Source: an uncultured Muribaculaceae bacterium
GTDB taxonomy: Bacteria > Bacteroidota > Bacteroidia > Bacteroidales > Muribaculaceae
Assembly (NCBI GenBank): GCA_947626355.1
Contig: CANQRV010000029.1
Location: 1 to 34,857, forward strand
DNA: 34,857 nucleotides
Direction: 5' to 3'
Below, piece by piece: positions 26,743 to 34,834 of the stretch (position 1 is the stretch's first letter; each line of letters begins with the position of its first letter). The translations under genes were made by a program, and so were the position numbers. The notes under the pieces were generated by a model. It was not told the DNA's origin. It searched no databases and saw nothing but the letters and a program-made list of their open reading frames with translations.

Positions 26743-28359
26743 TCAGTGGATGCAGGAGCGACGGATATAGTCGGAAGGGGTAAGGCCTGTCTGGCGCACA
26801 AACGATGTGCGGAAAGTCGACCTCGACTTGAAGCCGGCCTCGGCCGAAATGGCCTCGACAGTGAGCTGCCGATAGCGCTGGGGCTCCCGCTCTATGCGGC
26901 GGCAGATCTCCTTAATGCGGAGATTGCCGAGCAGGATGCTGAAATTCTCCGAATATTTTTTATTCAGGATATAAGAGACATAGCTCGTGTTAGAGCCGAC
27001 TTTCTCGGCGAGTGTCTTGAGCGAAGCATCGGGACTGCATATAAAATCGGAAGAGGCAAGCACATTCTCTATACGGCTCTCAAGCGCGTCAATATGGTCG
27101 GCATTGATCGCCGCGCCCTTCAGGGGATTTACCTTTTCCGTGTTGATAATGGTGTCTTCCACCCGGAGCAGCTCCGTATTCTTGCGATAGAGCTCATCAT
27201 TCTTGGAAGTGAGGAGTCGGTTTTTGCGTATCAAGACATAAACCAAAACAATGACTACCACCAGAAGCACGCAAACCGCCACGGTGACTATACGGGTAGT
27301 GAGCAGCTTGGATTCAGTGCTTGTGCGGAGGCGTATCTCGTCGTCGAAGAGGGAGGCATAGTGAAGCTGCGGGATGGTGCCGGTCTGATGCACACGCAGC
27401 AGGGAATCCTTCTTCTCAAGATACATGAACCGGAAATCGTCGGCTTTACCGTCCTCACCCTGATGACGATATATCTCGGATATCTTGCCAAGACATTCCA
27501 GCTCCACCTCCGGCAGGCCATATCCCCTTCCTATCTCGAGAATATCATGATATAGAGAGAACGCCTTATTGTAGTTACCCTCGAGCATGCAGATACGCGC
27601 TGCCATATCGAGAGCTCCGGCTTTCGAATACTCAGGATTTATGGTGTCATCCGAATATTGCGGAAGTGCTTCGTAGAGAGCCTGCGCCTGCCTGTAGTCA
27701 TGTCTTTGGAGCGCCCGTACCGCCTTTGCGAGCACCTTCGCATAGCGGGAGAAGATGATAGTGTCGGGAAACTCGGAATGCTCCACAACAGCAAGCTCAC
27801 GATTGATAGGAGTAAAATTTGGAAAGAGTACATCAAGGCTCGTAAGGTTAAGGAAACTTTTCACAAGGAGCGCCTGATCACCGATTCGCTCCGCGATATC
27901 GAAGGCCTTGGAATAGAACGATAGCGCAAGGCTCGAAAGCTGCGGCTCCGATGACGTCAGCATCGATCCCTGATAGAGATTGCCGAGATTGAGATAAGCT
28001 CTTGCCAAGCAGCCTTCCAGCCCTTCGCGACGGGCAATGTCAGCGGCTTGCGTTAGCCAGCTGAACGACTCGTCATACCTGTGGTATTCAAAATACTCCA
28101 GATATCCCAAAGACACCATGCAGTCGACACACACGCGCTTCTCCTCCGTAGTCATGTCATCGTCGTAGCGGGCAGCCGTCGCAGCAAGGAAAGTCTTTGC
28201 CCTCTGAAAGTCTCCGGACTGAAAGCATCGGTGTCCGGTCTCATACAGGTCGGCTACCGATAAGACGTCGAATGCATCCTGAACTCTCGCCGCCATAGCG
28301 GGAGAGCTCAGAATGCATATCAGGACCACTATTATCTTGAAATGCTTTATGCCATTCAT
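26743..28359 (-). CDS. Membrane-anchored TPR and AraC-type HTH regulator
   Basis: A 538-residue one-component sensor. A signal sequence or first helix is at about residues 5-22, then a periplasmic region of TPR-like helical repeats (about 35-345, for example LGNLYQ and AARICMLEGNYNKAFSLYHDIL). One membrane helix at about 355-378 is followed by a cytoplasmic charged linker and a C-terminal AraC-type DNA-binding domain (about 437-535) with LKTLAEKVGSNTSYVSYILN and FKSRSTFRTSFVRQTGLTPSDY. This layout is frequent in Bacteroidota and couples an envelope signal to transcription. It lies 65 bases downstream of the second Omp28-like gene, with the perfect inverted repeat 28375-28400 just before its start and no separate promoter match, so co-transcription is likely. 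Confidence 0.85.
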   Translation of the reverse strand: MNGIKHFKIIVVLICILSSPAMAARVQDAFDVLSVADLYETGHRCFQSGDFQRAKTFLAATAARYDDDMTTEEKRVCVDCMVSLGYLEYFEYHRYDESFSWLTQAADIARREGLEGCLARAYLNLGNLYQGSMLTSSEPQLSSLALSFYSKAFDIAERIGDQALLVKSFLNLTSLDVLFPNFTPINRELAVVEHSEFPDTIIFSRYAKVLAKAVRALQRHDYRQAQALYEALPQYSDDTINPEYSKAGALDMAARICMLEGNYNKAFSLYHDILEIGRGYGLPEVELECLGKISEIYRHQGEDGKADDFRFMYLEKKDSLLRVHQTGTIPQLHYASLFDDEIRLRTSTESKLLTTRIVTVAVCVLLVVVIVLVYVLIRKNRLLTSKNDELYRKNTELLRVEDTIINTEKVNPLKGAAINADHIDALESRIENVLASSDFICSPDASLKTLAEKVGSNTSYVSYILNKKYSENFSILLGNLRIKEICRRIEREPQRYRQLTVEAISAEAGFKSRSTFRTSFVRQTGLTPSDYIRRSCIH

Positions 28360-28374
28360 TGTGGATATTATAGG

Positions 28375-28400
28375 CAGTCAGGTCAGGGATGACCTGACTG
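28375..28400. repeat. Perfect 11-bp inverted repeat between the Omp28-like and TPR/AraC genes
   Basis: CAGTCAGGTCA (28375-28385) and TGACCTGACTG (28390-28400) are exact complements around GGGA. On the minus strand it lies 24 bases after the Omp28-like stop and 15 bases before the TPR/AraC start. No U tract follows, so it is a weak terminator at best; it could also be a protein site or a hairpin limiting translation of the downstream gene. Confidence 0.75.
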
Positions 28401-28424
28401 TCGTTACCTTACAGTATCACTATA

Positions 28425-30272
28425 TCAGCGCATCACCTTTCTGGCGACACCGCCGCAGCGCTTGATGTAGATGCCATTCCCGGGATTGGACACCCTGCGG
28501 CCCATGAGGTCGAAATATTCCGTCTCATCCGATTCGGAAGATACGAGATCCACCGAGTTGCCTTCCGGCATTGTCCTGCAGGCATTGACCACCTTGCCGG
28601 CGCCATCTACCACGAAAGCCACTACCTCGAGATACTGAGGATTCTCGATGAGGTTGTCGCCATCCATTCCGAGGATCTCTGTGGTCTCAAACGAATAGGT
28701 GTGGCCATAGACCCCTCCGAGATTCACTACCGAGGGAAGGCTATATTCAACACCCATCATAGCCTCGGTGTTGACAGCGACGTGATTGTAGACCATATCC
28801 TTTATAGAGGCGGGAAGCTCGGCAAGCTCGGCAAGCATGCCTTCATACTGCCCGCCGGCATAATAATTATGCTGCGCCCAGGCTTTATCGTCGGGATGAC
28901 AGTAGCCGTTGCCTATTAGCACGTATCCCACCTTGTAGTCGGCGGCATTGTCGTCGAGGGCGAACTTCACGCTTGCCTCCACATTCATAACGGTCTTGCT
29001 GTCGTCGGCCCAGGAAGAAACGGCTGAAATCTCGGCAACGGCCACACGTGCGGCAGCCTCCTGCCAGTCGCCCATGACGCCAAGGTCTACATCATAGCCG
29101 TAGGAGCCCCAGAAGGGATCGATGCCTTTGCCCCGGTCGATTACCGCTTCAGGATAACCGCTGACGTCCCAAGGATAAACCTCAGTCACCTGCATGGGAT
29201 CGCTGGAATGGTAGGCCACGCCTATGAATTCCTCGCCGAGAGCCGCGCCCATCTCCCTCATGCCGAGCCAGCCACGCGGACAGTTGCCACACCAGGTGCC
29301 GGTGGCCTCCTCCATAAGCGGGATGTGGCGGGGCTCATAATCCACCACCGACAGACGCGACTGAACGGTCTTCTGGGGGCTTATGTTCTCGTTGCCGTTT
29401 ACCTTAGGAATCGACACCTCGAAATCATAGGCTCCCTGGGCATCGACAGCATCGAAAGAGAGGTCGATATGTGCGGTAGAACCAATCACCGGAGCGATAG
29501 GCTCGGCAAGCTCAAGTTCCTTCTCATAGCTTTTGTCGCCCACCTTATATGTATAGGTAAGGCTCTCGATAGCATTGCCACCGCTGTTGGCCACAGTGAA
29601 CGGCAAAGTGAAAGGGCTGCCCTTTGTGATTGCCATATGACCGTCGACAGAGCTGAGGGTAAGGTAGTTGTCCTGCGCTTCACCCTTGAGATAGACCGTC
29701 ATGCAGATAGCGCATCCAGGATAGTCGCTGTAGTCGGCCCAGCCCGACCATCCGTCCATGATGACCTGCACCCATGACGTGCCGGGAGAGCTCGTGCCCA
29801 TGCACATCGGCACCGGCACAATGTTGTCGTCGTTGAGGTTGTCCTCGCTGAGGCCGATCACCTCCATGCCGTAGCCTATGTAAAGTCCTTCGGAAGGGAT
29901 GTCCACCGGCTCAGAGAACACCACGGTCATCACCCCATCGACCGGACCATCTGGGACCTCGATCAGCTCCACGTCCGGAATAAACTCCTCGTTCTCTCCA
30001 CAGAGCTGGGTCGAGACCCATCCCGTAAAGGTGTCCATGCCGGTGCAGTGGTTCAGGTCGGTGGCCTGGAAGCCCACTACCTTATAACCGGGTAACTGGT
30101 CGCCGAAGAGCTGGATGCCCGCATTGTAGCGGGCGGGCGCGAAGCAGCCCATCCAGTCGTCCTGCGGACCGGGAGCGTAAGTGAAGGCAACGCAGTCGTC
30201 GAAAGAGCCGGCGTATGCACTTCCTGCCGCGAGCATCAGTGCGGCCATAGTAAAAATCTTCTTCATTCGCAT
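28425..30272 (-). CDS. Omp28-like exported protein with thioredoxin-like CxxC, second copy
   Basis: A 615-residue exported protein with the same layout as the product of 13003-14844. The signal peptide covers about residues 1-21 (ending SAYAG). A beta-rich region of about 290 residues precedes the Omp28-type domain, which opens with EEATGTWCGNCPRG and gives a CxxC at Cys328 and Cys331. The C-terminal tail (TEYFDLMGRRVSNPGNG and a basic end) resembles sorting-like tails. An alternative start is two codons in (MKKIF). It has a promoter at 30329-30298 and is followed by the inverted repeat and the TPR/AraC gene. The function is not known; redox or surface binding is possible. Confidence 0.8.
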   Translation of the reverse strand: MRMKKIFTMAALMLAAGSAYAGSFDDCVAFTYAPGPQDDWMGCFAPARYNAGIQLFGDQLPGYKVVGFQATDLNHCTGMDTFTGWVSTQLCGENEEFIPDVELIEVPDGPVDGVMTVVFSEPVDIPSEGLYIGYGMEVIGLSEDNLNDDNIVPVPMCMGTSSPGTSWVQVIMDGWSGWADYSDYPGCAICMTVYLKGEAQDNYLTLSSVDGHMAITKGSPFTLPFTVANSGGNAIESLTYTYKVGDKSYEKELELAEPIAPVIGSTAHIDLSFDAVDAQGAYDFEVSIPKVNGNENISPQKTVQSRLSVVDYEPRHIPLMEEATGTWCGNCPRGWLGMREMGAALGEEFIGVAYHSSDPMQVTEVYPWDVSGYPEAVIDRGKGIDPFWGSYGYDVDLGVMGDWQEAAARVAVAEISAVSSWADDSKTVMNVEASVKFALDDNAADYKVGYVLIGNGYCHPDDKAWAQHNYYAGGQYEGMLAELAELPASIKDMVYNHVAVNTEAMMGVEYSLPSVVNLGGVYGHTYSFETTEILGMDGDNLIENPQYLEVVAFVVDGAGKVVNACRTMPEGNSVDLVSSESDETEYFDLMGRRVSNPGNGIYIKRCGGVARKVMR

Positions 30273-30297
30273 TAATTTGATTTTAAGATTATGACCA

Positions 30298-30329
30298 CAA
30301 AATTAGCAAATATTTACGCTATGCGCAGA
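30298..30329 (-). promoter_or_regulatory. Promoter of the second Omp28-like gene
   Basis: On the minus strand TCTG (30329-30326), a 20-base spacer and TAATTTTG (30305-30298) fit the consensus with one mismatch in the -33. The leader to the start at 30272 is about 20 bases. Confidence 0.6.
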
Positions 30330-30506
30330 TTTCTCGTTTATTCAACCGGCTAAATTTATAAAAACGCCCCAAAATGTCATTAAACTGGCCTCAATGCGTC
30401 AAGAGAATTGCTTGCTTCTCGAAGAAGTCAGGTATATAATCCACTATTCAAGAAGAGTGTTTTCTTTCGATAAGATAAGAATCGGCTATATAACGGCTTC
30501 CAGCGG

Positions 30507-31205
30507 CTACTTCACACGGAACCAGTAGCCGAGGGTAGCCATGACGGTCATGGAGTTGGAGGCCTTGAAGGGGTCGATGCGGCGCGCCTTGAAGATGTTG
30601 CCCAGACCGTAATAGAAACGGGCCTCCACGCAGACGGAATTGCGCCCGTTGATGTTGAACTCCGCGCCGAGGCCGGCCGAGATACCGTAGTCGAGCTTGT
30701 TCTGCACCGGAATGGTCATCTGTGTGTTCATGCGGTTGGTATTGGGGAAATCGGGCAGCGACGCCATGTCGGCGGGATTGAAATTGGCCGACACCGACTG
30801 GCCGAGGTAATATGATATCTCGGGGCCGGCATTGAAGAAGAAACGCCCGCGGCGACCGAAATAGATGTGCGCGAGCACCGGGAGCTCGAGATAGGATATC
30901 ATGCGCTTGTAGTGGTATGGCGCATCCTCGAAATCCTCCTCCCAGCCACGGCTGAGATAATTGAGCTCCACGATGAGGCCGAAATGGTCTTCCTCTATAT
31001 AGCGGAACATAAGGCCGGCCGTGGCGCCCATCGGCATCTTCTGCTCCACACCGGGGCTGAAGAAAATCCTGGAGAAATCAACACCACCCTTGGCTCCTAT
31101 CGACACATTGGAGGAGTAATGGGTCTGCGCGACAGCTCCCTGCGTGAAGGCGAAAGCCATCACGACAAGGGCTGCCAGACGGGAAAAGAGGGCACGGCGT
31201 CTCAT
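30507..31205 (-). CDS. PorT-family outer-membrane beta-barrel protein
   Basis: A 232-residue protein with a signal peptide (about 1-26, ending AVAQ) and an eight-stranded type barrel of alternating hydrophobic strands (SIGAKGGVDFSRIF, GLIVELNYLSRG, YLELPVLAHIYFG, FFFNAGPEISYYLG, ending ATLGYWFRVK with an aromatic near the C-terminus). It falls in the broad OMP_b-brl_2/PorT family; whether it is the true PorT of the type IX secretion system cannot be told from sequence here. Its start overlaps the LysM gene stop by four bases (ATGA), so the two are co-translated and probably act together in the envelope. Confidence 0.8.
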   Translation of the reverse strand: MRRRALFSRLAALVVMAFAFTQGAVAQTHYSSNVSIGAKGGVDFSRIFFSPGVEQKMPMGATAGLMFRYIEEDHFGLIVELNYLSRGWEEDFEDAPYHYKRMISYLELPVLAHIYFGRRGRFFFNAGPEISYYLGQSVSANFNPADMASLPDFPNTNRMNTQMTIPVQNKLDYGISAGLGAEFNINGRNSVCVEARFYYGLGNIFKARRIDPFKASNSMTVMATLGYWFRVK

Positions 31206-33208
31206 CTCACGATAATTTTCTCAACACTGGAAGGGCCATAGCTCAGTATGTAGCCGTCGGGATTGAAGAAGCCACCCCAGTTGCTCACCCTCTTCAGGTC
31301 GATATTGCTCTGCACGGGATGCTGGCGCTGGGCCACCTCCCTGTTGAAGTCGCCGTTGGAGCTGGAGAGGAATGGTATGAAATATCGGGCCATGTCGTAG
31401 CCGGTAGCCGCGAAATTAGGATACGACCTGAGGGGCTGGTGGCCATATGCCTCGTCGAACCCGGACACGAAAGTGCGGCCGTCGAGCGATTCCTCGTCGA
31501 AATAGAAGCGGGCGGGAACCATCACGTTGAGAGCTGCAAACTTATCACCCATCGCATCCTCGTAGGTAATCCAGTTGGGACGCCCCACGACAGTGAATGC
31601 CACCATGGGATTGCTTTCGGCAGCATGCTCGAGGATGCGAAGCAGATCTGCCACCTCCTCCTTCTTCGTGGGCGAGGCATAGATCACATAGGTGTCGCTG
31701 CCCGTGAAATCATAGTTGGCCATATCGGCGATATTCTCCACTACATCGGGTCTCGATGAGTCAAGACGTGCGGAAAGCATCTCGGCGATGCCGTCTTCAG
31801 AATCAGGCGCACCGGCATACACAAACTTGCGGGTGCCGTAGTTGCCGGCGATATAGTCGGCCATCTGCTCGTAGAAATACGCCGGAGGAGTGAGGAACTG
31901 CACCATCGAGGCGTTATCCGTATAAAGATCGTTTTTCACGTCGAAGGCATTGACCACCTGCACACGGTTGGTATTGCCGAAATCGGCGAGGAACGCCGGG
32001 AAATTCTTATCGGCCGTCGAGATGATGAGGTTGGGCTCCATCTCCTCGAGCTGGTCGGTGACGGTCTGGGTCGAGGCCCGGCCGTCGAGCACCTTGAACT
32101 CTATCTTGACAGGCGACGACTTCATCTGCTCGAGAGCGAGAAGGAAGCCACGCGAGAACTCGAGGTCTTTCTTTCCCATAGGATCATCGAGCAGCAGGGC
32201 GACGCGCACCTCCGTGAGGCGAGCTGCATCTGAATCGATATTGTTGATGGAGTCGTAGAGCTCCTGACGCCCTTCGGCAGTGAGCTCTCGCGGATCGGTG
32301 TCGTCGACCTCAACCTCTACAGAGACGGTCTCCACATTGGGCACCACCACGATGTCGTCCTTCTTCGGCTGCGCGTCATCTGGATTGGCCTCCTTGAGCT
32401 TCTCCTCAGAGGCGCCGGTCTTCTGCGCTATGGAGCTCCAGGTGTCGCCTTTCTTCACCTTGTAGTTGTCGAGGTTCTTGAGACGCTCCTCCTCCACGAG
32501 GCGTGTCTTGACACTGCGGGTGGACTGTCCGGTAGGAATCCTGACTGTGTCGCCGGCGCGGAAATTAGACTCGCTGACTCCGGGATTTGCCTTCAGGATA
32601 TCGGCCACCGTGACATTATACTGCTTGGCGAGGGCGAAGAGAGTGTCGCCGCGCTTGATGGTGTAGTAGGCATATTTCTTATCGGAAGGCACCGAGGAGG
32701 CGTCCTGGCGGATCACGAGTGTCTCGCCGGCCTTGATGCCCTGCTTGGCGGAAGGATGGCTCGCGTAGATCGCCTCGAGCGGGATGTTGTACTGACGGGA
32801 AATGCTGTAGACAGTCTCCCCCTTCTTCACGAGATGGCGTATCGGCTCTGCCTCGGCCGGCCCGACGGGCGCAGCCTCCGGCTCGGAAGCGACCTCTCCC
32901 CCTCCGGCGGCGGGGGCGGCAGAGGCGTCGTCGTCATCCACCACCTCCACCACACGCCCTGTGGGATAGTAGAGGCGGCTGCCCTTCTTCAGCTCGCTTA
33001 CGGTGTTGGGATTGAGCCGGATGAGCTCATTGATGTCCCAGCCGAACTGCTTGGCGATGCCATAGATTGAATCGCCTTTCTTCACCTCATAATAATAATA
33101 TTCCTTGCCCAGGATCTCCACTTTGGGGAGCGAAGGCTGCGAGGCGGCCAGAGAGAACGAGCAGGCGGCGGCAGCCAGAAGCGAGCAGAGTCTAACGTGT
33201 TTCGACAT
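31202..33208 (-). CDS. LysM-repeat protein with periplasmic-binding-type domain
   Basis: A 668-residue exported protein. A signal peptide (about 1-23) is followed by four LysM peptidoglycan-binding repeats at about 38-82, 124-167, 180-226 and 248-290, each with the VKKGDT-like core. An acidic Ala/Pro/Glu linker separates the first two. From about residue 333 the chain resembles a type 1 periplasmic-binding fold of the LpoA/branched-chain-binding kind (VRVALLLDDPMGKKDLEFSR at its start, later YVIYASPT and FAATGYDMARYF). This suggests a cell-wall-bound sensor or regulator of peptidoglycan synthesis, by analogy only. It is transcribed from 33316-33285 as the first gene of an operon with the PorT-family barrel. 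Confidence 0.85.
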   Translation of the reverse strand: MSKHVRLCSLLAAAACSFSLAASQPSLPKVEILGKEYYYYEVKKGDSIYGIAKQFGWDINELIRLNPNTVSELKKGSRLYYPTGRVVEVVDDDDASAAPAAGGGEVASEPEAAPVGPAEAEPIRHLVKKGETVYSISRQYNIPLEAIYASHPSAKQGIKAGETLVIRQDASSVPSDKKYAYYTIKRGDTLFALAKQYNVTVADILKANPGVSESNFRAGDTVRIPTGQSTRSVKTRLVEEERLKNLDNYKVKKGDTWSSIAQKTGASEEKLKEANPDDAQPKKDDIVVVPNVETVSVEVEVDDTDPRELTAEGRQELYDSINNIDSDAARLTEVRVALLLDDPMGKKDLEFSRGFLLALEQMKSSPVKIEFKVLDGRASTQTVTDQLEEMEPNLIISTADKNFPAFLADFGNTNRVQVVNAFDVKNDLYTDNASMVQFLTPPAYFYEQMADYIAGNYGTRKFVYAGAPDSEDGIAEMLSARLDSSRPDVVENIADMANYDFTGSDTYVIYASPTKKEEVADLLRILEHAAESNPMVAFTVVGRPNWITYEDAMGDKFAALNVMVPARFYFDEESLDGRTFVSGFDEAYGHQPLRSYPNFAATGYDMARYFIPFLSSSNGDFNREVAQRQHPVQSNIDLKRVSNWGGFFNPDGYILSYGPSSVEKIIVR

Positions 33209-33284
33209 TTTGATTGCGTATAATGATTACGGACGCCGGGAGTGTCTACATGGCAAACGCACCCGTAGAGCGCCCTAAGCAATG

Positions 33285-33316
33285 CAAAATTAAGCAAAAT
33301 ATGTGACACAGACAAC
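33285..33316 (-). promoter_or_regulatory. Promoter of the LysM-PorT operon
   Basis: On the minus strand GTTG (33316-33313), a 20-base spacer and TAATTTTG (33292-33285) fit the consensus with one mismatch in the -33. The leader to 33208 is about 70 bases. Confidence 0.6.
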
Positions 33317-33379
33317 CTGGGGAATGATTTTGCGTTTTTATTATGCCGGACGTCCAGGTCCCATCCGGATGACAATGGC

Positions 33380-33393
33380 CCGTAAGCTTACGG
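33380..33393. promoter_or_regulatory. Perfect 14-base palindrome upstream of the beta-lactamase promoter
   Basis: CCGTAAGCTTACGG is fully symmetric with no spacer and lies 12 bases before the -33 element of the beta-lactamase promoter. It is a candidate operator for a dimeric regulator, or shared with the divergent LysM promoter at 33285-33316. No regulator gene is adjacent. Confidence 0.5.
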
Positions 33394-33405
33394 ATCGGCC
33401 GGCGT

Positions 33406-33436
33406 TTTGCCATTAAAAAACTTATAATTAACTTTG
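33406..33436 (+). promoter_or_regulatory. Promoter of the beta-lactamase gene
   Basis: TTTG at 33406-33409, a 19-base spacer and TAACTTTG at 33429-33436 match the Bacteroides consensus at every defined base. Transcription would begin near 33443, so the in-frame ATG at 33434 cannot be used and the start is 33494. Confidence 0.75.
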
Positions 33437-33493
33437 CAGCCGGAAAACGGGGTAATGAGAGCCGCCTGGCGGCTCTCGGCTCCTCATGAAGAT

Positions 33494-34429
33494 ATGAAAA
33501 GACTCTCCATTATATTGATATGCAGCCTGCTGGGCCTCGCGACGGCAGTCGCTTCCACCGTCGGGACTGTCTATAAGCCGCATCACTCGCAGTCGGGCAT
33601 CACGAAGACCGACGAGCTAAAGGAGGTGCTGTCGCTGATAGCTGCCGAACATCCGACAGTGGGGATATGCGTGATCACCGAGAGCGACACCATCTGCATC
33701 AACGAAGACGAGGACTTCGCCATGATGAGCGTCGTGAAGCTCTATCAGGCCGTGGCCATAGCCACAACACTCTATAACGCGCGAGAGACCTTCGCCCTCG
33801 ATGTGAAGGTGACGCGCGACGACCTCCCCACCAACACCTGGAGCCCGCTTGCACGCGAAGACCGGCCCGACGAGTTCTGGATGCCGGTGGAGCAGCTTCT
33901 CGCCTACACTCTTCAGAAGAGCGACAACAACGCCTGCGACGTGCTCTTCGAGCGTATCAGCATACCCAAGGAGACAGAAGACCAGATCAAGCGTCTCGAC
34001 CTGCCCGGCAGATACGGCGTGGAGGTGACGGAGTCGGACCAGGTGGACTGGCCTCCCTGCGACATCCTCAACTTCTGCAGCCCGCTGTCGGCGGCCTCCC
34101 TCATAGACAGGATATTCAACGGCACGATAGCCTCCGACGAGATGCAGGGGAAGATACAGCTTCTGCTCAGCGGCAACAGGATGGGCGACGACAGGATAAT
34201 GAAGCCCCTGCGCGACACAGGGGCGATCGTGGCCCACAAGACGGGGACCGGATGGGAGAAAGACGGCTACGTGACCGCCACCAACGACGTGGCGCACGTG
34301 ATACTTCCCAACGGCGACAGCTATTCTCTCGCCGTGCTGATCTCTAACTTCAAGGGTACGATGAAAGAGGCGAACGCCGTGGTGGCGAAAGTGTCGGAAG
34401 TGGTCTACAAGACGCTCGCGTCGGTCTAA
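33494..34429 (+). CDS. Class A beta-lactamase, A2-like (CfxA/CblA/PER group)
   Basis: Exported serine hydrolase of beta-lactams; 311 residues from this start. The signal peptide is about 1-21 (MKRLSIILIC to AVAS). The active site is complete: SVVK with the nucleophile Ser79 and Lys82, SDN at 143-145, and KTG at 249-251. The omega-loop TES element aligns with TEA of PER-type enzymes and puts the general base at Glu180; the next key position (170 in standard numbering, Asn in TEM, His in PER) is Val184 here. This fits the A2 subclass found in Bacteroidales, but the substrate range, and whether it gives resistance, cannot be told. I see no mobile element around it, so it looks like a resident gene. 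Confidence 0.88.
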   Translation: MKRLSIILICSLLGLATAVASTVGTVYKPHHSQSGITKTDELKEVLSLIAAEHPTVGICVITESDTICINEDEDFAMMSVVKLYQAVAIATTLYNARETFALDVKVTRDDLPTNTWSPLAREDRPDEFWMPVEQLLAYTLQKSDNNACDVLFERISIPKETEDQIKRLDLPGRYGVEVTESDQVDWPPCDILNFCSPLSAASLIDRIFNGTIASDEMQGKIQLLLSGNRMGDDRIMKPLRDTGAIVAHKTGTGWEKDGYVTATNDVAHVILPNGDSYSLAVLISNFKGTMKEANAVVAKVSEVVYKTLASV

Positions 34430-34761
34430 CGCCTCACTACCAGCGTCTTGGCGTAGGCCTTGCCGTCGGTGGCACCTCCGGAGAAATGGCTGAGGGCAGC
34501 CACTGAGGCAATCGCGAGGGCCAGCACGATGAAGAGGGCGCCGCTATAGGAGAACATCCTCTCCGCTTCACTGCGGCGTGTCCTGAAGCATGCCTTCAGC
34601 ACCGGAATGAAGATCATCATGAAACCGAGGCCGACAAGCACCGAGACACCGGCGGCGAGAATAGAGCCGGTGGAGATCATGAAGAGAATCGGCATTATGC
34701 CACACATGATTGCCAGTATGGCGATTATGGATATGATGAGCCGCCGTCTCGCATGAGGCAC
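34426..34761 (-). CDS. Small hypothetical membrane protein
   Basis: A 111-residue protein of unknown function. It starts with GTG at 34761 (no upstream ATG in frame before the stop codon at 34816-34814) and has a basic first segment (PHARRRL), then three hydrophobic helices at about 9-28, 31-56 and 70-90. The loop between the second and third helix is basic and polar (FRTRRSEAERMFS). It ends in a short polar tail. The stop overlaps that of the convergent beta-lactamase gene by four bases. TAACTTTT on the minus strand (34818-34811) is a near match to the -7 element and could be its promoter. No family is recognised. Confidence 0.6.
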   Translation of the reverse strand: MPHARRRLIISIIAILAIMCGIMPILFMISTGSILAAGVSVLVGLGFMMIFIPVLKACFRTRRSEAERMFSYSGALFIVLALAIASVAALSHFSGGATDGKAYAKTLVVRR

Positions 34762-34834
34762 AACGGCTGACTGCGTTCGGCTTATGTCTAGTCCTGAAAA
34801 ATCTTGACTAAAAAGTTAAAGATTTTAACGGACA

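Noticed and set aside
33434..33493. Upstream ATG at 33434 as start of the beta-lactamase
   Set aside because: It falls inside the -7 element of a consensus promoter, and the signal peptide begins at 33494.
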